Source of the DNA: Aliiruegeria sabulilitoris
Lineage (GTDB): Bacteria > Pseudomonadota > Alphaproteobacteria > Rhodobacterales > Rhodobacteraceae
Direction of reading: 5' to 3'
Assembly: GCF_001558155.1 (NCBI RefSeq)
Contig: NZ_LOAS01000002.1
Location: 186,001 to 250,000 of the forward strand
DNA length: 64,000 nucleotides
Each line of letters starts with the position of its first letter. The first letter of the stretch is position 1. The position numbers and the translations under genes are program-made. The notes below the pieces were generated by a model. It made no database searches, was not told where the DNA came from, and saw only the letters and a program-made list of their open reading frames with translations. Positions 17,978-29,488 of the stretch are shown in pieces.

Positions 17978-20929
17978 TCACTTCCCTTCGATGGTCAGCG
18001 CTTCGTCGATGAGCGCGGCTTGCTGTGCTTTGTGCATGGAGGCCAGGCCGGTGGCCGGCGAGGCGGAGGCTGCGCGGCCGGCATAGGCCGGGCGCTTGTG
18101 GCTTGCGCCGATACGGGTCAGGACCCATTCGATATTCGGCTCGATGAAGGTCCAGGCACCCTGGTTCTTGGGTTCTTCCTGGCACCAGACCATCTCGGCC
18201 CCCTTGAAACGCTCCAGTTCCTTGACCAGCGAGATCGCCGGGAACGGGTAGAACTGCTCGATGCGCAGCAAGTAGATATCGTCGATGCCGCGCGCGTCGC
18301 GCTCCTCCAGCAGGTCGTAGTAGACCTTGCCCGAGCACATGACGACGCGCTTGATGTCGCTGTCCGCCTTGAGCTGGGTATCGGAATTGCCCTTTTCCGC
18401 ATCGTCCCAGAGGACCCGGTGGAAGGAGGATCCGGTGGTGAAATCCTCGCGATTGGAGATGCAGAACTTGTGGCGCAGCAGCGATTTCGGCGTCATCAGC
18501 ACCAGCGGCTTGCGGAAGGAGCGGTGCAGCTGGCGGCGCAGGATGTGGAAATAGTTCGCGGGCGTCGAGCAGTTTGCCACGATCCAGTTGTCCTGACCGC
18601 ACAGTTGCAGCCAGCGTTCCAGACGCGCGGAGGAGTGCTCCGGTCCCTGCCCTTCGAAGCCGTGCGGCATCAGCATGACGAGGCCCGACATGCGCAGCCA
18701 CTTGCTTTCACCCGAGGAAATGAACTGATCGAACATGATCTGCGCGCCGTTGGCAAAATCGCCGAACTGGGCTTCCCAGAGCGTGAGCGCGTTCGGTTCG
18801 GCGAGCGAGTAGCCGTACTCGAACCCGAGCACCGCGTATTCCGACAGCGCCGAGTCGATGACATCGTAATGCGCCTGACCTTCGCGGATATGGTTGAGCG
18901 GATAGTAGCGCTCTTCAGTCTGCTGGTTCACAAAGCCGGAATGGCGTTGCGAAAAGGTGCCGCGCGTCGAGTCCTGGCCTGCAAGGCGTACCGGATACCC
19001 TTCGGTCAGGAGCGATCCGAAGGCCAGCGCCTCGCCGGTGGCCCAATCGAAACCCTTGCCGGTTTCGAACATTTGCGACTTGGCCTCGAGAAGCCGGCCG
19101 ATCGTCTTGTGCAGCGGGTAGCCTTCGGGAGCGGTCACGAGCGAACGGCCGACCTCGTCGAATGTCTCGTTCGGGATCGCCGTTTCGCCGCGTTGGTAGC
19201 TGTCGCCCTCGCGGTCGAGATGCGACCAGCGGCCGTCCAGCCAGTCCGCCTTGTTCGGCTTGAATTCCTTGCCAGCCTCGAACTCGTCGTTCAGCTTGGC
19301 CTGGAAGGACGCCTTCATGTCCTCGATCTCGCCCTCGGGGATCAGACCGTCCTTGACCAGCCGCTCGGTATAGAGGGCCAGCGTCGTCTTGTGCTTCTTG
19401 ATGTTGTTGTACATCACCGGGTTGGTGAACATGGGCTCGTCGCCCTCGTTGTGACCGAACCGGCGGTAGCAGAAGATGTCGATCACGACATCCTTGTGGA
19501 ACTTCTGGCGGAACTCGGTCGCGACCTTGGCGGCGTGCACGACGGCCTCCGGATCGTCGCCGTTGACGTGGAAGATCGGGGCTTCCACCACCAGCGCGTT
19601 ATCCGTCGGATAGGGCGAGGAGCGCGAGAAATGCGGCGCCGTGGTGAAGCCGATCTGGTTGTTCACGACGATATGGATCGTTCCGCCGGTGCGATGACCC
19701 TTGAGGCCGGACAGCGCGAAGCATTCCGCAACGACACCCTGACCGGCAAAGGCGGCATCGCCATGCAGCAGGATCGGGATCACCGAGGTGCGATGCGGGT
19801 CGTTGTTCTGGTCCTGCTTGGCGCGCGACTTGCCCAGCACAACCGGGTTCACGGCTTCAAGGTGAGAGGGGTTCGCGGTCAGCGACAGGTGCACCGAGTT
19901 ACCGTCGAACTCGCGGTCGGAAGAAGCGCCGAGATGGTACTTCACGTCTCCGGAGCCGTCCACGTCCTCGGGCTTGAAACTGCCGCCCTGGAACTCGTTG
20001 AAGATGGCGCGATAGGGCTTGCTCATCACGTTGGCCAGCACGCTAAGGCGGCCGCGGTGCGGCATGCCGATCACAACGTCGGTGACGCCGAGCGCACCGC
20101 CGCGCTTGATGATCTGCTCCATGGCCGGGATCAGCGATTCACCGCCATCGAGGCCGAAACGCTTGGTGCCCATGTATTTGACATGCAGGAACTTCTCGAA
20201 GCCCTCGGCCTCGACCAGCTTGTTCAGGATCGCGCGGCGGCCCTCGCGGGTGAACTGGATCTCCTTGCCGAAGCCCTCGATCCGCTCCTTGAGCCAGGCA
20301 GCTTCCTCCGGGTTCGAGATGTGCATGTATTGCAGCGCGAAGGTGCCGCAATAGGTGCGCTTCACGATGTCGAGGATCTGGCGCATCGTCGCCACTTGCA
20401 GGCCAAGCACGTTGTCGATGAAGATCGGCCGGTCCATGTCGGCGTCCTTGAAGCCGTAGGAGGCCGGGTCCAGTTCCGGGTGCGGTGTCGCATCGCGCAT
20501 GCCCAGCGGGTCCAGATCCGCAACCAGATGGCCCCGGATCCGGTAGGCGCGGATGATCATCAGGGCACGGATGGAATCCAGAACGGCGCGCTTGATCTGG
20601 TCATCGGAAACCGCGACGCCCTTTTCGGCGGCCTTGGTCTTGATCTTCTTGCCAGCGTCGCGAACTTCGGGCTCGGCCCATTCACCTGTCAGCGCCGCGG
20701 TCAGCTCGTCGGCCATGAAAGAGGACGGTCGCGCCCAGGACGGTCCTGTCGCCTCGGCCCGCACGTCCTGTTCCTCATCGCCAAGCTGGCGGAAGAACTC
20801 GCCCCAGGCTTCGTCGACGGAAGCTGGGTCGCTGGAGTAGCGCGCGTAAAGCTGCTCCACGTATTCCGCGTTATGGCCCTGAAGGAAGCTCGAAGCGTGG
20901 AAAATGTCGTTCGGGCTGTGTTCGGTCAT
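17978..20929 (-). CDS. odhA: 2-oxoglutarate dehydrogenase E1
   Basis: A 983-residue thiamine-diphosphate E1 that decarboxylates 2-oxoglutarate and succinylates the E2 lipoyl arm. The N-terminal segment ([28 protein letters not shown]) is the E2-binding region. Further markers are the [15 protein letters not shown] motif, [14 protein letters not shown], and the GDD..N-type ThDP region near VNNQIGFTT and [14 protein letters not shown]. The C-terminal domain ends [14 protein letters not shown]. The frame is open further upstream, but the ATG at 20929 gives the expected start [16 protein letters not shown]. It is followed directly by odhB. Confidence 0.97.
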   Translation of the reverse strand: MTEHSPNDIFHASSFLQGHNAEYVEQLYARYSSDPASVDEAWGEFFRQLGDEEQDVRAEATGPSWARPSSFMADELTAALTGEWAEPEVRDAGKKIKTKAAEKGVAVSDDQIKRAVLDSIRALMIIRAYRIRGHLVADLDPLGMRDATPHPELDPASYGFKDADMDRPIFIDNVLGLQVATMRQILDIVKRTYCGTFALQYMHISNPEEAAWLKERIEGFGKEIQFTREGRRAILNKLVEAEGFEKFLHVKYMGTKRFGLDGGESLIPAMEQIIKRGGALGVTDVVIGMPHRGRLSVLANVMSKPYRAIFNEFQGGSFKPEDVDGSGDVKYHLGASSDREFDGNSVHLSLTANPSHLEAVNPVVLGKSRAKQDQNNDPHRTSVIPILLHGDAAFAGQGVVAECFALSGLKGHRTGGTIHIVVNNQIGFTTAPHFSRSSPYPTDNALVVEAPIFHVNGDDPEAVVHAAKVATEFRQKFHKDVVIDIFCYRRFGHNEGDEPMFTNPVMYNNIKKHKTTLALYTERLVKDGLIPEGEIEDMKASFQAKLNDEFEAGKEFKPNKADWLDGRWSHLDREGDSYQRGETAIPNETFDEVGRSLVTAPEGYPLHKTIGRLLEAKSQMFETGKGFDWATGEALAFGSLLTEGYPVRLAGQDSTRGTFSQRHSGFVNQQTEERYYPLNHIREGQAHYDVIDSALSEYAVLGFEYGYSLAEPNALTLWEAQFGDFANGAQIMFDQFISSGESKWLRMSGLVMLMPHGFEGQGPEHSSARLERWLQLCGQDNWIVANCSTPANYFHILRRQLHRSFRKPLVLMTPKSLLRHKFCISNREDFTTGSSFHRVLWDDAEKGNSDTQLKADSDIKRVVMCSGKVYYDLLEERDARGIDDIYLLRIEQFYPFPAISLVKELERFKGAEMVWCQEEPKNQGAWTFIEPNIEWVLTRIGASHKRPAYAGRAASASPATGLASMHKAQQAALIDEALTIEGK

Positions 20930-20979
20930 CGTCGCACCTTTGGGTTTCTTTTTCTTGCCGCGTCTCGGCGGCCGGTTGC

Positions 20980-21543
20980 TCAATGGGCCGGTTGCCGGCC
21001 GTATTGGTTCGGGCCTTTCTGGCTCGGGCGGGTCAGCCACCACAGGATCAGCAGGCGCATCGTCACGTAGAGCGCGACCGAAACGGCAAGCCCGGCGATC
21101 CCAAGGGAAGCGGCGAGTGTTCTGAGGAATTGTCCATCGATTCCAACCATTTCAAGAAGGCTGAAGCCAAGTACTCCCAGAAACAGGAAGACGCCAGCAG
21201 CTAGCGAAATGATGAGCGGAATCAGGATCGTGGCGCCGGGTCGTCCAGTATCCTGCATCCGGCGCCAGCTGGCGGCCAGCACCGGCAGGAAGAAGACCAG
21301 CCAGACGAGGCTCTGTACCGGATGGTGTCGGCGGGTCACCGCCACGCCCGCGGCGGTGCCATTCTCGCCGCTGGCATCGACGGTCGTGACCGTCTCGCCG
21401 AAGGCAGAGATGTCGATCACCGAGGCGATCACCATGCAAATCCCGTAAAAGAGCATGAACCACCAGAACTCGGGCCGCGAGGAACGGCCCGAGAATGTTG
21501 CATACCGGGAGAAGCAGCTTCTGGTTGCTTCAATGATACCCAT
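20980..21543 (-). CDS. DUF805 family membrane protein
   Basis: A 187-residue integral membrane protein with the DUF805 signature: an N-terminal CFSRYATFSGRSSRPEFWWFMLF, then hydrophobic segments with LVFFLPVLAASWRRMQDTGRPG (the WRRxxDxG motif) and a C-terminal pair of spans ending WWLTRPSQKGPNQYG. The function of DUF805 is unknown. It is embedded between sucD and odhA on the same strand, with gaps of about 25 and 50 bases, so it should be co-transcribed with TCA genes. I recall this placement from other Rhodobacteraceae. Confidence 0.88.
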   Translation of the reverse strand: MGIIEATRSCFSRYATFSGRSSRPEFWWFMLFYGICMVIASVIDISAFGETVTTVDASGENGTAAGVAVTRRHHPVQSLVWLVFFLPVLAASWRRMQDTGRPGATILIPLIISLAAGVFLFLGVLGFSLLEMVGIDGQFLRTLAASLGIAGLAVSVALYVTMRLLILWWLTRPSQKGPNQYGRQPAH

Positions 21544-21568
21544 AGTCAGCTCCTCCCTGGAGCATCGG

Positions 21569-22450
21569 TTACCCGATGGCCTTCAGAACCGCCTCGCCCA
21601 GGTGAGCGGGGCTTTCGGCGACGGTGATGCCCGCGGAGAGCATGGCTTCGATCTTGTCCTCGGCTCCACCCTTGCCACCGGCGACGATCGCACCGGCATG
21701 GCCCATGCGGCGGCCCGGAGGCGCCGTACGCCCGGCGATGAAACCGGCGGTAGGCTTCCAGCGGCCGCGCTTCTTCTCGTCGGCCAGGAACTGCGCGGCT
21801 TCCTCTTCGGCAGAGCCACCGATCTCGCCGATCATGATGATCGACGTGGTCTCGTCATCGGCCAGGAACATCTCCAGCACGTCGATATGCTCGGTGCCCT
21901 TGATCGGGTCGCCGCCGATGCCCACCGCGGTGGACTGGCCAAGGCCGCTATCGGAGGTCTGCTTCACGGCCTCGTAGGTCAGCGTGCCGGAGCGGGAGAC
22001 GACGCCCACCGAGCCGCGCTTGTGAATGTGACCGGGCATGATGCCGATCTTGCAGGCGTCCGGCGTGATGACACCGGGGCAGTTCGGGCCGATCAGGCGA
22101 GACTGACTGCCCTGCAGCGCGCGCTTGACCGTCATCATGTCCATGACCGGGATGCCTTCGGTGATGCAGACGATCAGCTCCATCTCGGCGTCGATGGCCT
22201 CGAGGATCGAGTCCGCCGCGAAGGGGGGCGGCACGTAGATCACGGTCGCATTGGCCTCGGTCATGGCCTTGGCTTCGTGCACGGAATCGAAGACCGGCAG
22301 GCCAAGATGCTCCAGGCCACCCTTGCCCGGCGTAACGCCGCCGACCATCTTGGTGCCATACGCAATCGCCTGTTCGGAGTGGAAGGTGCCCTGCGAGCCG
22401 GTGAAGCCCTGGCAGATCACCTTGGTGTTTTCATCAACGAGAACAGCCAT
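21569..22450 (-). CDS. sucD: Succinyl-CoA synthetase alpha subunit
   Basis: A 293-residue ADP/GDP-forming ligase subunit. It has the CoA-binding Rossmann domain ([27 protein letters not shown]), the CoA site around [11 protein letters not shown], and the phosphohistidine in [22 protein letters not shown]. It interconverts succinyl-CoA and succinate with substrate-level phosphorylation, as a complex with SucC. It starts five bases after the sucC stop, showing operon structure. Confidence 0.97.
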   Translation of the reverse strand: MAVLVDENTKVICQGFTGSQGTFHSEQAIAYGTKMVGGVTPGKGGLEHLGLPVFDSVHEAKAMTEANATVIYVPPPFAADSILEAIDAEMELIVCITEGIPVMDMMTVKRALQGSQSRLIGPNCPGVITPDACKIGIMPGHIHKRGSVGVVSRSGTLTYEAVKQTSDSGLGQSTAVGIGGDPIKGTEHIDVLEMFLADDETTSIIMIGEIGGSAEEEAAQFLADEKKRGRWKPTAGFIAGRTAPPGRRMGHAGAIVAGGKGGAEDKIEAMLSAGITVAESPAHLGEAVLKAIG

Positions 22451-22455
22451 TCTTC

Positions 22456-23649
22456 TTATCCTTTCACCGCTGCGACGATTTTCTGGGCGCCATCGGCGAG
22501 ATCGTCCGCCGCGATCACGTTCAGACCGCTGGTGGCAATGATTTCCTTGCCCTTTTCAACATTCGTACCTTCGAGGCGCACGACCAGCGGAACCTGCAGG
22601 CCCACTTCCTTCACCGCGGCGATCACGCCCTCGGCGATCACGTCGCAACGCATGATGCCGCCAAAGATGTTCACTAGGATCCCCTTCACGTTCGGGTCCG
22701 AGGTGATGATCTTGAAGGCTTCGGTGACCTTTTCCTTGGTCGCGCCGCCGCCCACGTCGAGGAAATTCGCAGGCTCCGCACCGTAGAGCTTGATGATGTC
22801 CATCGTCGCCATGGCCAGGCCCGCGCCGTTCACCATGCAGCCGATGTCACCGTCGAGCGCGATGTAGTTGAGGTCGAACTTGCTGGCTTCCAGCTCCTTC
22901 GGGTCCTCTTCGGTCTCGTCGCGCAGAGCGGCAACATCCGGGTGGCGGTAGAGCGCGTTGCCGTCGAAGCCCATCTTGGCATCGAGGCACTTGAGGTCGC
23001 CCGTGTCGGAAATGATCAGCGGGTTGATCTCCAGCATGTCCATGTCCTTCTGGACGAACATCCGGTAGAGCGTCTTCATCAGGGCAACGCATTGCTTGAC
23101 CTGCGGCCCCTTGAGGCCGAGCATGAAGGCGATGCGGCGGCCATGGTAGCCGTGATAACCGGTGGCCGGATCGACGGAGAAGGACAGGATCTTTTCCGGG
23201 GTCTCGGCAGCCACCTCTTCGATATTCATCCCGCCCTCGGTCGAGCAGACGAAGGAGATGCGCGAGGTCTGGCGGTCGATCAGCAGCGCGAGGTAAAGCT
23301 CACGCTGAATGTTGGAGCCATCCTCGATGTAGACGCGGTGGACCTCCTTGCCCGCCGGGCCGGTCTGTTCGGTCACGAGCGTACGGCCAAGCATCTTCCT
23401 GGCTTCCTCGGCAGCCTCTTCGACCGACTTTGCAATCCGTACGCCGCCCTTCTCGCCAGCTTCCGGCTCCTTGAAATGGCCCTTGCCGCGGCCACCCGCG
23501 TGGATCTGGGCCTTGACGACCCAGAGCGGCCCGTCCATTTCGCCGGCGGCCGTCTTGGCCTCCTCTGCCTTGTAAACGATACGGCCATCACTGACCGGGG
23601 CGCCGAAGTCGCGAAGCAGAGCCTTCGCTTGGTATTCATGGATGTTCAT
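22456..23649 (-). CDS. sucC: Succinyl-CoA synthetase beta subunit
   Basis: A 397-residue ATP-grasp subunit. It begins [22 protein letters not shown] and has the lysine in [18 protein letters not shown], the metal-binding LEINPL, the [16 protein letters not shown] stretch, and the C-terminal [13 protein letters not shown] and VVRLEGTN motifs that contact SucD. It binds nucleotide and succinate. It is the first gene of the sucC-sucD-DUF805-odhA-odhB-lpdA run; a conspicuous palindromic site lies about 105-140 bases upstream. Confidence 0.97.
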   Translation of the reverse strand: MNIHEYQAKALLRDFGAPVSDGRIVYKAEEAKTAAGEMDGPLWVVKAQIHAGGRGKGHFKEPEAGEKGGVRIAKSVEEAAEEARKMLGRTLVTEQTGPAGKEVHRVYIEDGSNIQRELYLALLIDRQTSRISFVCSTEGGMNIEEVAAETPEKILSFSVDPATGYHGYHGRRIAFMLGLKGPQVKQCVALMKTLYRMFVQKDMDMLEINPLIISDTGDLKCLDAKMGFDGNALYRHPDVAALRDETEEDPKELEASKFDLNYIALDGDIGCMVNGAGLAMATMDIIKLYGAEPANFLDVGGGATKEKVTEAFKIITSDPNVKGILVNIFGGIMRCDVIAEGVIAAVKEVGLQVPLVVRLEGTNVEKGKEIIATSGLNVIAADDLADGAQKIVAAVKG

Positions 23650-23753
23650 GAAAATGTCCCGTCTAGCTGCGATTTTTGCCTGATTGGCATACTGCGGTGT
23701 GCCGTCAAAACGTTTTTTGCCAAATCGCGGGTCTGTTAGCGCAAAATCTTACT

Positions 23754-23788
23754 TTTGTGATCACACCTGCAAAAAGTGTGATCACAAA
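23754..23788. promoter_or_regulatory. Tandem TGTGATCACA palindromes, probable operator of the suc operon
   Basis: A perfect 13-bp inverted repeat (TTTGTGATCACAC, 9-nt spacer, GTGTGATCACAAA). Each arm contains the self-complementary TGTGATCACA, at 23756-23765 and 23777-23786. Their centres are 21 bp apart, two helical turns, so two dimers could bind on the same face. It lies between the divided upstream gene and sucC on the minus strand. The regulator is not identified; a GntR- or CRP/FNR-type protein is possible. Confidence 0.7.
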
Positions 23789-23831
23789 CATGGATCAAAG
23801 CGATTCGCTGCTACGCGAAACTCGACGGGAG

Positions 23832-25340
23832 CTAGTTGAAATATACCGCATGGAGGCCGGCCCGGCCCTGAACCATATTCCCGAACGCTCTCCAATAGCT
23901 GTCGGTTACCCAAGGTCCCCGAGCGGCATATGGATAGGCCGAAATCCCTTGGATCCAGCCAGTGAGGTCTAGCGGCACTGGATCGGCGAGGTACGCGTCG
24001 AGATCGATCCCCATGCCATCCGGCAGCAACGGGTGCGGGATCAGCAAACGACCCTGAAGAACCGCTTCCGCATCGTCGAGCACCTTGAGCCAGCTTTCAC
24101 CGGCACGCGGCTCGAGTACGATCCCGAGCGGTCCCGTCTGGTTCGCATTCGGAATCCACTCCCGGTCATTATCCGTCTCGGCGGCGATGGCTGGCCAGTA
24201 GAGCCGGTTGAACGCAATAACTTCCAGAAGATGTTCGCGCGCGGCCTGAAGACGCTCGGCATCCGGCTTCTGGTCGAGGGTTTCGAGCAGGAGATACAGC
24301 GCTGTAACAATCGGCTTGTAGGTTTCGCGCGTTCGAGCGGCCAACATGGCGTTCGCCGAGGGTTTGCTGCCCGCTGTTGGAGGAAACTTCGCCTCGATAG
24401 CGTCGATCTCGTCCCTCAGCGCGAGTTCCTCTTGTCGAGCCTCGTTGACCAAGGCTTGGGCCTCTTGGAGTCTCTTTCGTAGTTGCGCTTGCTCAGCCTC
24501 TAGCACCGGTCGTTCAACATCGGACGCCGCAGCGATCTGCTTGTCGACCCCATTCAACTGCACGCGCACGCCTCTCCATTCCCTGTCCAGGGAAACCAGT
24601 CGTTCCTTGGAGGCCTTCGCTTGGGAAACGAGCACCGAAAGTTCCTTTTCCAACGCATCGAAATCGAAGTCATAGGCTTTCGTCGGAGCCTCCGCTACCA
24701 GCGCCTCGCCCGCTTCCAGCCGCGACAGGACCGGTTCGGGATCGAAAGCCAGAACTATGTTCGCCATACCCGAGAGCGCATGCGTGTAAGCCGTGAGCCA
24801 ATATAGGTCCGCCGCGTCAAATCGAACCTCAAGTGGCTCTTGTGACGGCACATCAGGCGGTTGGAAACGCCATCCCTGCACGATCTGCCCCAAAACCATC
24901 TCGGCCTCTTCGCGCCCGTCGCGCGTACCATTGCCATTGAGATCGAACCAGAGTTCCCGCAGATCGACCACGAAGGGGTCGGGCTCGCCATCGACCTGCT
25001 CCAGTGTCGCACGGACCTCCTCCAGATCCGCCAGCAAGGCAGCACTCAACTCGCGGACTGTTTCAGGCTTCGTCGGCAAGGGCGTTTCACGTTGGGCCGC
25101 TGCGAATGCGCCCGAAAAGGGCGCCACGGGGTTCCAGCCATAGGCCTGCTGCGCTTGCCCGAGTTTTTCCACCGAGCGCAGCCCAAGCATCATTCCCAGT
25201 TCGAAATAATTGGGCGCAGGCGCGGCCCGCAATGCGTCGATCCGATCGCTGAGCGAGGCAGGATCCTGAGCAAATACCGAAGAGACGTCGGAAAGAACAA
25301 AAGCGGCCGCAATGGCGGCACATGAGACAAGGCGTGTCAT
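23832..25340 (-). CDS. Secreted coiled-coil protein with an EF-hand-like loop, unknown function
   Basis: A 502-residue protein with a signal peptide (MTRLVSCAAIAAAFVLSDVSS, likely cleavage after SVFA, residue 24). Residues 133-144, DLNGNGTRDGRE, form a full 12-residue calcium-binding EF-hand/dockerin-type loop (D1, N3, N5, G6, D9, E12). A charged, heptad-like coiled coil spans about residues 228-318 and a Trp/Tyr-rich C-terminus follows. It is presumably periplasmic. It lies between mdh and sucC on their strand but is isolated from mdh by a strong terminator and from sucC by the palindromic operator region. GGGGGA precedes the ATG. No family was recognised. Confidence 0.75.
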   Translation of the reverse strand: MTRLVSCAAIAAAFVLSDVSSVFAQDPASLSDRIDALRAAPAPNYFELGMMLGLRSVEKLGQAQQAYGWNPVAPFSGAFAAAQRETPLPTKPETVRELSAALLADLEEVRATLEQVDGEPDPFVVDLRELWFDLNGNGTRDGREEAEMVLGQIVQGWRFQPPDVPSQEPLEVRFDAADLYWLTAYTHALSGMANIVLAFDPEPVLSRLEAGEALVAEAPTKAYDFDFDALEKELSVLVSQAKASKERLVSLDREWRGVRVQLNGVDKQIAAASDVERPVLEAEQAQLRKRLQEAQALVNEARQEELALRDEIDAIEAKFPPTAGSKPSANAMLAARTRETYKPIVTALYLLLETLDQKPDAERLQAAREHLLEVIAFNRLYWPAIAAETDNDREWIPNANQTGPLGIVLEPRAGESWLKVLDDAEAVLQGRLLIPHPLLPDGMGIDLDAYLADPVPLDLTGWIQGISAYPYAARGPWVTDSYWRAFGNMVQGRAGLHAVYFN

Positions 25341-25353
25341 CGTATCCCCCACG

Positions 25354-25384
25354 AAAAAGGCGCAGCCCCGAGGGGGACTGCGCC
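25354..25384 (-). terminator. Rho-independent terminator of mdh
   Basis: Read on the minus strand, GGCGCAG and CTGCGCC enclose a C/G-rich inner stem and are followed by TTTTT, about 30 bases after the mdh stop. It separates mdh from the secreted-protein gene downstream. Confidence 0.85.
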
Positions 25385-25413
25385 AAAGATCATCACGAGG
25401 TGGAAAGTGGTCG

Positions 25414-27269
<1,856 letters not shown>

Positions 27270-27273
27270 GCGA

Positions 27274-27624
27274 TCAGATTTCGTAGGACGTTTCGCGCAG
27301 CTCCGCCCCTTTGGAGTCCCAATCCCCGTTTCCGGTCGCAACGACGCAGGCCCGCCCGTCCGGCAGGCTCCGCAGCAACGTCCAGGTGCCATTCTCGCGC
27401 GAGCTGAAGAATTCCACCACGCTGTCATCGCCGGAAACGGCGCGCGCGCGCGGGATCTCGCCAAAGAGCCGATCGAGCCCCGAGACGACCCGGTCACGAG
27501 GCGAGCAGACAGTTTCACCGAGCGAAGGTATATAGCGATAGGCGGCTCCGGCCGAAAACAGGAAGCACGCGGCTGAGAGGACAAACCAGCGCAACTGCGG
27601 CCGTTCGCGTCTCGATTTCAACAT
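27274..27624 (-). CDS. Membrane-anchored conserved hypothetical protein
   Basis: A 116-residue protein with a single N-terminal hydrophobic segment (LRWFVLSAACFLFSAGAAY, about residues 11-29), a signal anchor or uncleaved signal. A small periplasmic domain follows, with VVEFFSSRENGTWTLLRSLPDGRACVVATGNGDW. I recall similar short proteins with a W-T-x-L...PDGRACV pattern in Rhodobacteraceae, but no function. The start at 27624 avoids a longer, unlikely N-terminus. Confidence 0.65.
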   Translation of the reverse strand: MLKSRRERPQLRWFVLSAACFLFSAGAAYRYIPSLGETVCSPRDRVVSGLDRLFGEIPRARAVSGDDSVVEFFSSRENGTWTLLRSLPDGRACVVATGNGDWDSKGAELRETSYEI

Positions 27625-27676
27625 GGCATTCTCCAGACCTGCGCCCCACCGCGGCCCGCCTCGCATTCCGGTAACT

Positions 27677-27690
27677 CTCTATTAATAGAG
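27677..27690. promoter_or_regulatory. 14-bp perfect palindrome upstream of mcl2
   Basis: CTCTATTAATAGAG is fully self-complementary, and TAAC / GTTA flank it as a further interrupted arm. It lies between the divergent hypothetical gene and mcl2. Further downstream, TTGCG recurs at 27752, 27767 and 27784, including the palindrome TTGCGCAA. These are candidate operators for the EMC-pathway gene; the proteins are unknown. Confidence 0.4.
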
Positions 27691-27840
27691 TGGTTAAGAA
27701 TGTCTTTACGCCCGCGGGCCGGCCGTCACCTCCAGCCGTGACGCAAATTTCTTGCGCAATTCGGCATTGCGGCATTTCATATCTTGCGCAGCCGGTTCAG
27801 GTATGTTTTCTGCTCTGCAGCAAAACAGCAGGAGAGAGTC

Positions 27841-28710
27841 ATGGACACCGCCGCCCGCCCCTATCGTTCTGTTCTCTATATTCCCGGTTCGAAGGAACGT
27901 GCGCTGGACAAGGCCAAGGGCCTGCCCGTGGATGCTATCATCTTCGACCTCGAGGACGCCGTGGCCGTGGACGAGAAAGTCAATGCGCGCAAGCTTCTGG
28001 CCGATACACTCGCCGCCGGCGGCTATGGCCAGCGCGCCCAGATCGTCCGCCTGAACGGAATGGACACCGAATGGGGCGCCGAGGATCTCGCCACGATCAT
28101 GGAGATCGGTCCGCAGGCCGTGCTGCTGCCCAAGGTTGAAAGCGCGGAACAGGTCGCGGCCGTGGCCGCGAAGCTCGACGCGCACCCGGCCTGTGCCGAC
28201 ACGCAAATCTGGGCGATGATGGAAACGTCCCGCGGCATTCTGAATGCGCTGGCCATTGCCGGCGCGCCGCGGATGGCGGGCTTCGTGATGGGCACCAATG
28301 ACCTTGCCAAGGAGCTGAACTGTCGCTTCCGCGCCGACCGCCTGCCGATGCAGAGCGCGTTGCAGACCTGCCTGATGGCCGCCCGTGCGGAAGGCATCAT
28401 CTGCGTGGACGGTGTCTATAATGCTTTCAAGGACGAAGAGGGCCTCAAGGCCGAATGCGAGCAGGGTCGGGACCTCGGCATGGACGGCAAAACGCTGATC
28501 CATCCCGCGCAGGTTGCTGTCACCAACGCCGCCTTCGCGCCGTCGGAAGCCGAGATCGAACTGGCCCGCCGCCAGATCGCCGCCTTCGAGGCCGCCGAGG
28601 CCGAAGGTCAGGGCGTGGCCGTTGTTGATGGAAAGATCGTCGAGAATCTCCATATAGTCACAGCGAAGGCCACGCTGGCAAAGGCGGAGGCCATTGAAGC
28701 CCTCGGCTAG
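27841..28710 (+). CDS. mcl2: (3S)-malyl-CoA thioesterase (Mcl2-type CitE-like protein)
   Basis: A 289-residue HpcH/HpaI (CitE-like) protein beginning YRSVLYIPGSKERALDKA, with the metal site around IIFDLEDAVAVDEK, LLPKVESAEQV, and the GTNDLAKELN and GKTLIHPAQV motifs. Rhodobacter sphaeroides has two paralogues: Mcl1 (about 318 aa, malyl-CoA/beta-methylmalyl-CoA lyase) and Mcl2 (about 285 aa, malyl-CoA thioesterase). Length, N-terminus and position beside mch match Mcl2. It would hydrolyse (3S)-malyl-CoA to malate in the ethylmalonyl-CoA pathway. A lyase role cannot be excluded from sequence alone. The start codon follows a GGAGAGAG site. Confidence 0.85.
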   Translation: MDTAARPYRSVLYIPGSKERALDKAKGLPVDAIIFDLEDAVAVDEKVNARKLLADTLAAGGYGQRAQIVRLNGMDTEWGAEDLATIMEIGPQAVLLPKVESAEQVAAVAAKLDAHPACADTQIWAMMETSRGILNALAIAGAPRMAGFVMGTNDLAKELNCRFRADRLPMQSALQTCLMAARAEGIICVDGVYNAFKDEEGLKAECEQGRDLGMDGKTLIHPAQVAVTNAAFAPSEAEIELARRQIAAFEAAEAEGQGVAVVDGKIVENLHIVTAKATLAKAEAIEALG

Positions 28711-28719
28711 GAGTATTTC

Positions 28720-29277
28720 ATGAGCTGGATCATTCTCATCCTCGGCGTTGCACTTTGGTGGGGCGCCCATCTGTTCAAACGTGTCGCGCCGGAGAAGCGC
28801 GCCATGATGGAAGACAGCAAGGCCAAGGGCATGGTCACGGCCGGGCTTGTCGCCGCGATCGTGCTGATGGTCGTCGGCTACCGCGCCGCGCCTTTTGTCG
28901 AGATCTGGTCCCCGCCGAGCTTCCTGCGCCATCTCAACAACCTGATCGTGCTGGTCGCGATCTACATGATGTCGCCCGCGCCCAAGAAGGGCAAATTGCT
29001 CAGCGGCATGCGCCACCCGATGCTGATGGGTTTCAGCCTCTGGGCCATCGCGCATCTGCTGGTCAATGGCGACCTTGCCGCGATCATCCTGTTTGGTGGG
29101 CTGCTCGCGTGGTCGCTCGTCACGCCGGGCATCATCAACCGCGCCGAGCCTGAGTGGACCGCACCGGAGCCGGGCAGCATCGCCAAGGACGGCATGTTCC
29201 TGGCTGCTTCGGTCGTTCTGCTGCTGGTGATCGGCTTCATTCACGGGTGGCTCGGCTACCCGGTCTTTGGAGGGTAA
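28720..29277 (+). CDS. NnrU family membrane protein
   Basis: A 185-residue integral membrane protein with about five spans. The NnrU pattern is visible: an early LWWGAHLFKRVAP, KRAMM, a central LNNLIVLVAIYMMSP, and MRHPMLMGFSLWAIAHLLVNGDLAAIILFGGLLAWSL, the His-containing signature of the family. NnrU was named for a nitric-oxide-related locus in Rhodobacter but its activity is unknown. Here no denitrification genes are near; it lies nine bases after mcl2 in an apparent mcl2-nnrU-DUF1737-mch operon. Confidence 0.88.
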   Translation: MSWIILILGVALWWGAHLFKRVAPEKRAMMEDSKAKGMVTAGLVAAIVLMVVGYRAAPFVEIWSPPSFLRHLNNLIVLVAIYMMSPAPKKGKLLSGMRHPMLMGFSLWAIAHLLVNGDLAAIILFGGLLAWSLVTPGIINRAEPEWTAPEPGSIAKDGMFLAASVVLLLVIGFIHGWLGYPVFGG

Positions 29278-29281
29278 ACCA

Positions 29282-29485
29282 ATGAAACTCTATCGTTTCT
29301 TGTCCGAAGACGACACATCGGCCTTCTGTCACAAGGTGACGGAGGCGCTCAACAAGGGCTGGCATCTGCACGGGGACCCCACCTATGCCTTCGACGCGAG
29401 CCGCGGCGTGATGCGCTGCGGCCAGGCGGTGGTGAAAGAGGTGACAGGGACCTACAGCCCGGAGATCAAACTGGGGGAGCACTGA
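29282..29485 (+). CDS. DUF1737 domain protein
   Basis: A 67-residue protein matching DUF1737: MKLYRFLSEDDTSAFCHKVTEALNKGWHLHGDPTYAFDASRGVMRCGQAVVKEV. The domain is a short alpha/beta unit of unknown function. The ATG at 29282 is four bases after the NnrU stop and the gene ends three bases before mch, so it is translationally linked to the EMC gene block. Confidence 0.85.
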   Translation: MKLYRFLSEDDTSAFCHKVTEALNKGWHLHGDPTYAFDASRGVMRCGQAVVKEVTGTYSPEIKLGEH

Positions 29486-29488
29486 CGC

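Noticed and set aside
16348-18012. A plus-strand open frame of about 550 codons antisense to odhB
   Set aside because: Gly/Asp/Arg-rich complement of the odhB linker and catalytic regions; not a credible protein.
17084-21070. A plus-strand open frame of more than 1,300 codons antisense to odhA and odhB
   Set aside because: A shadow of two unmistakable genes; composition is that of a reversed coding strand, with no domain or ribosome binding site.
23790-23972. A short plus-strand frame starting MDQSDSLLRETRRELVEIYR, beginning just after the palindromic operator
   Set aside because: It overlaps the end of the secreted coiled-coil gene in antisense, has no ribosome binding site, and loses protein-like character after 20 residues.
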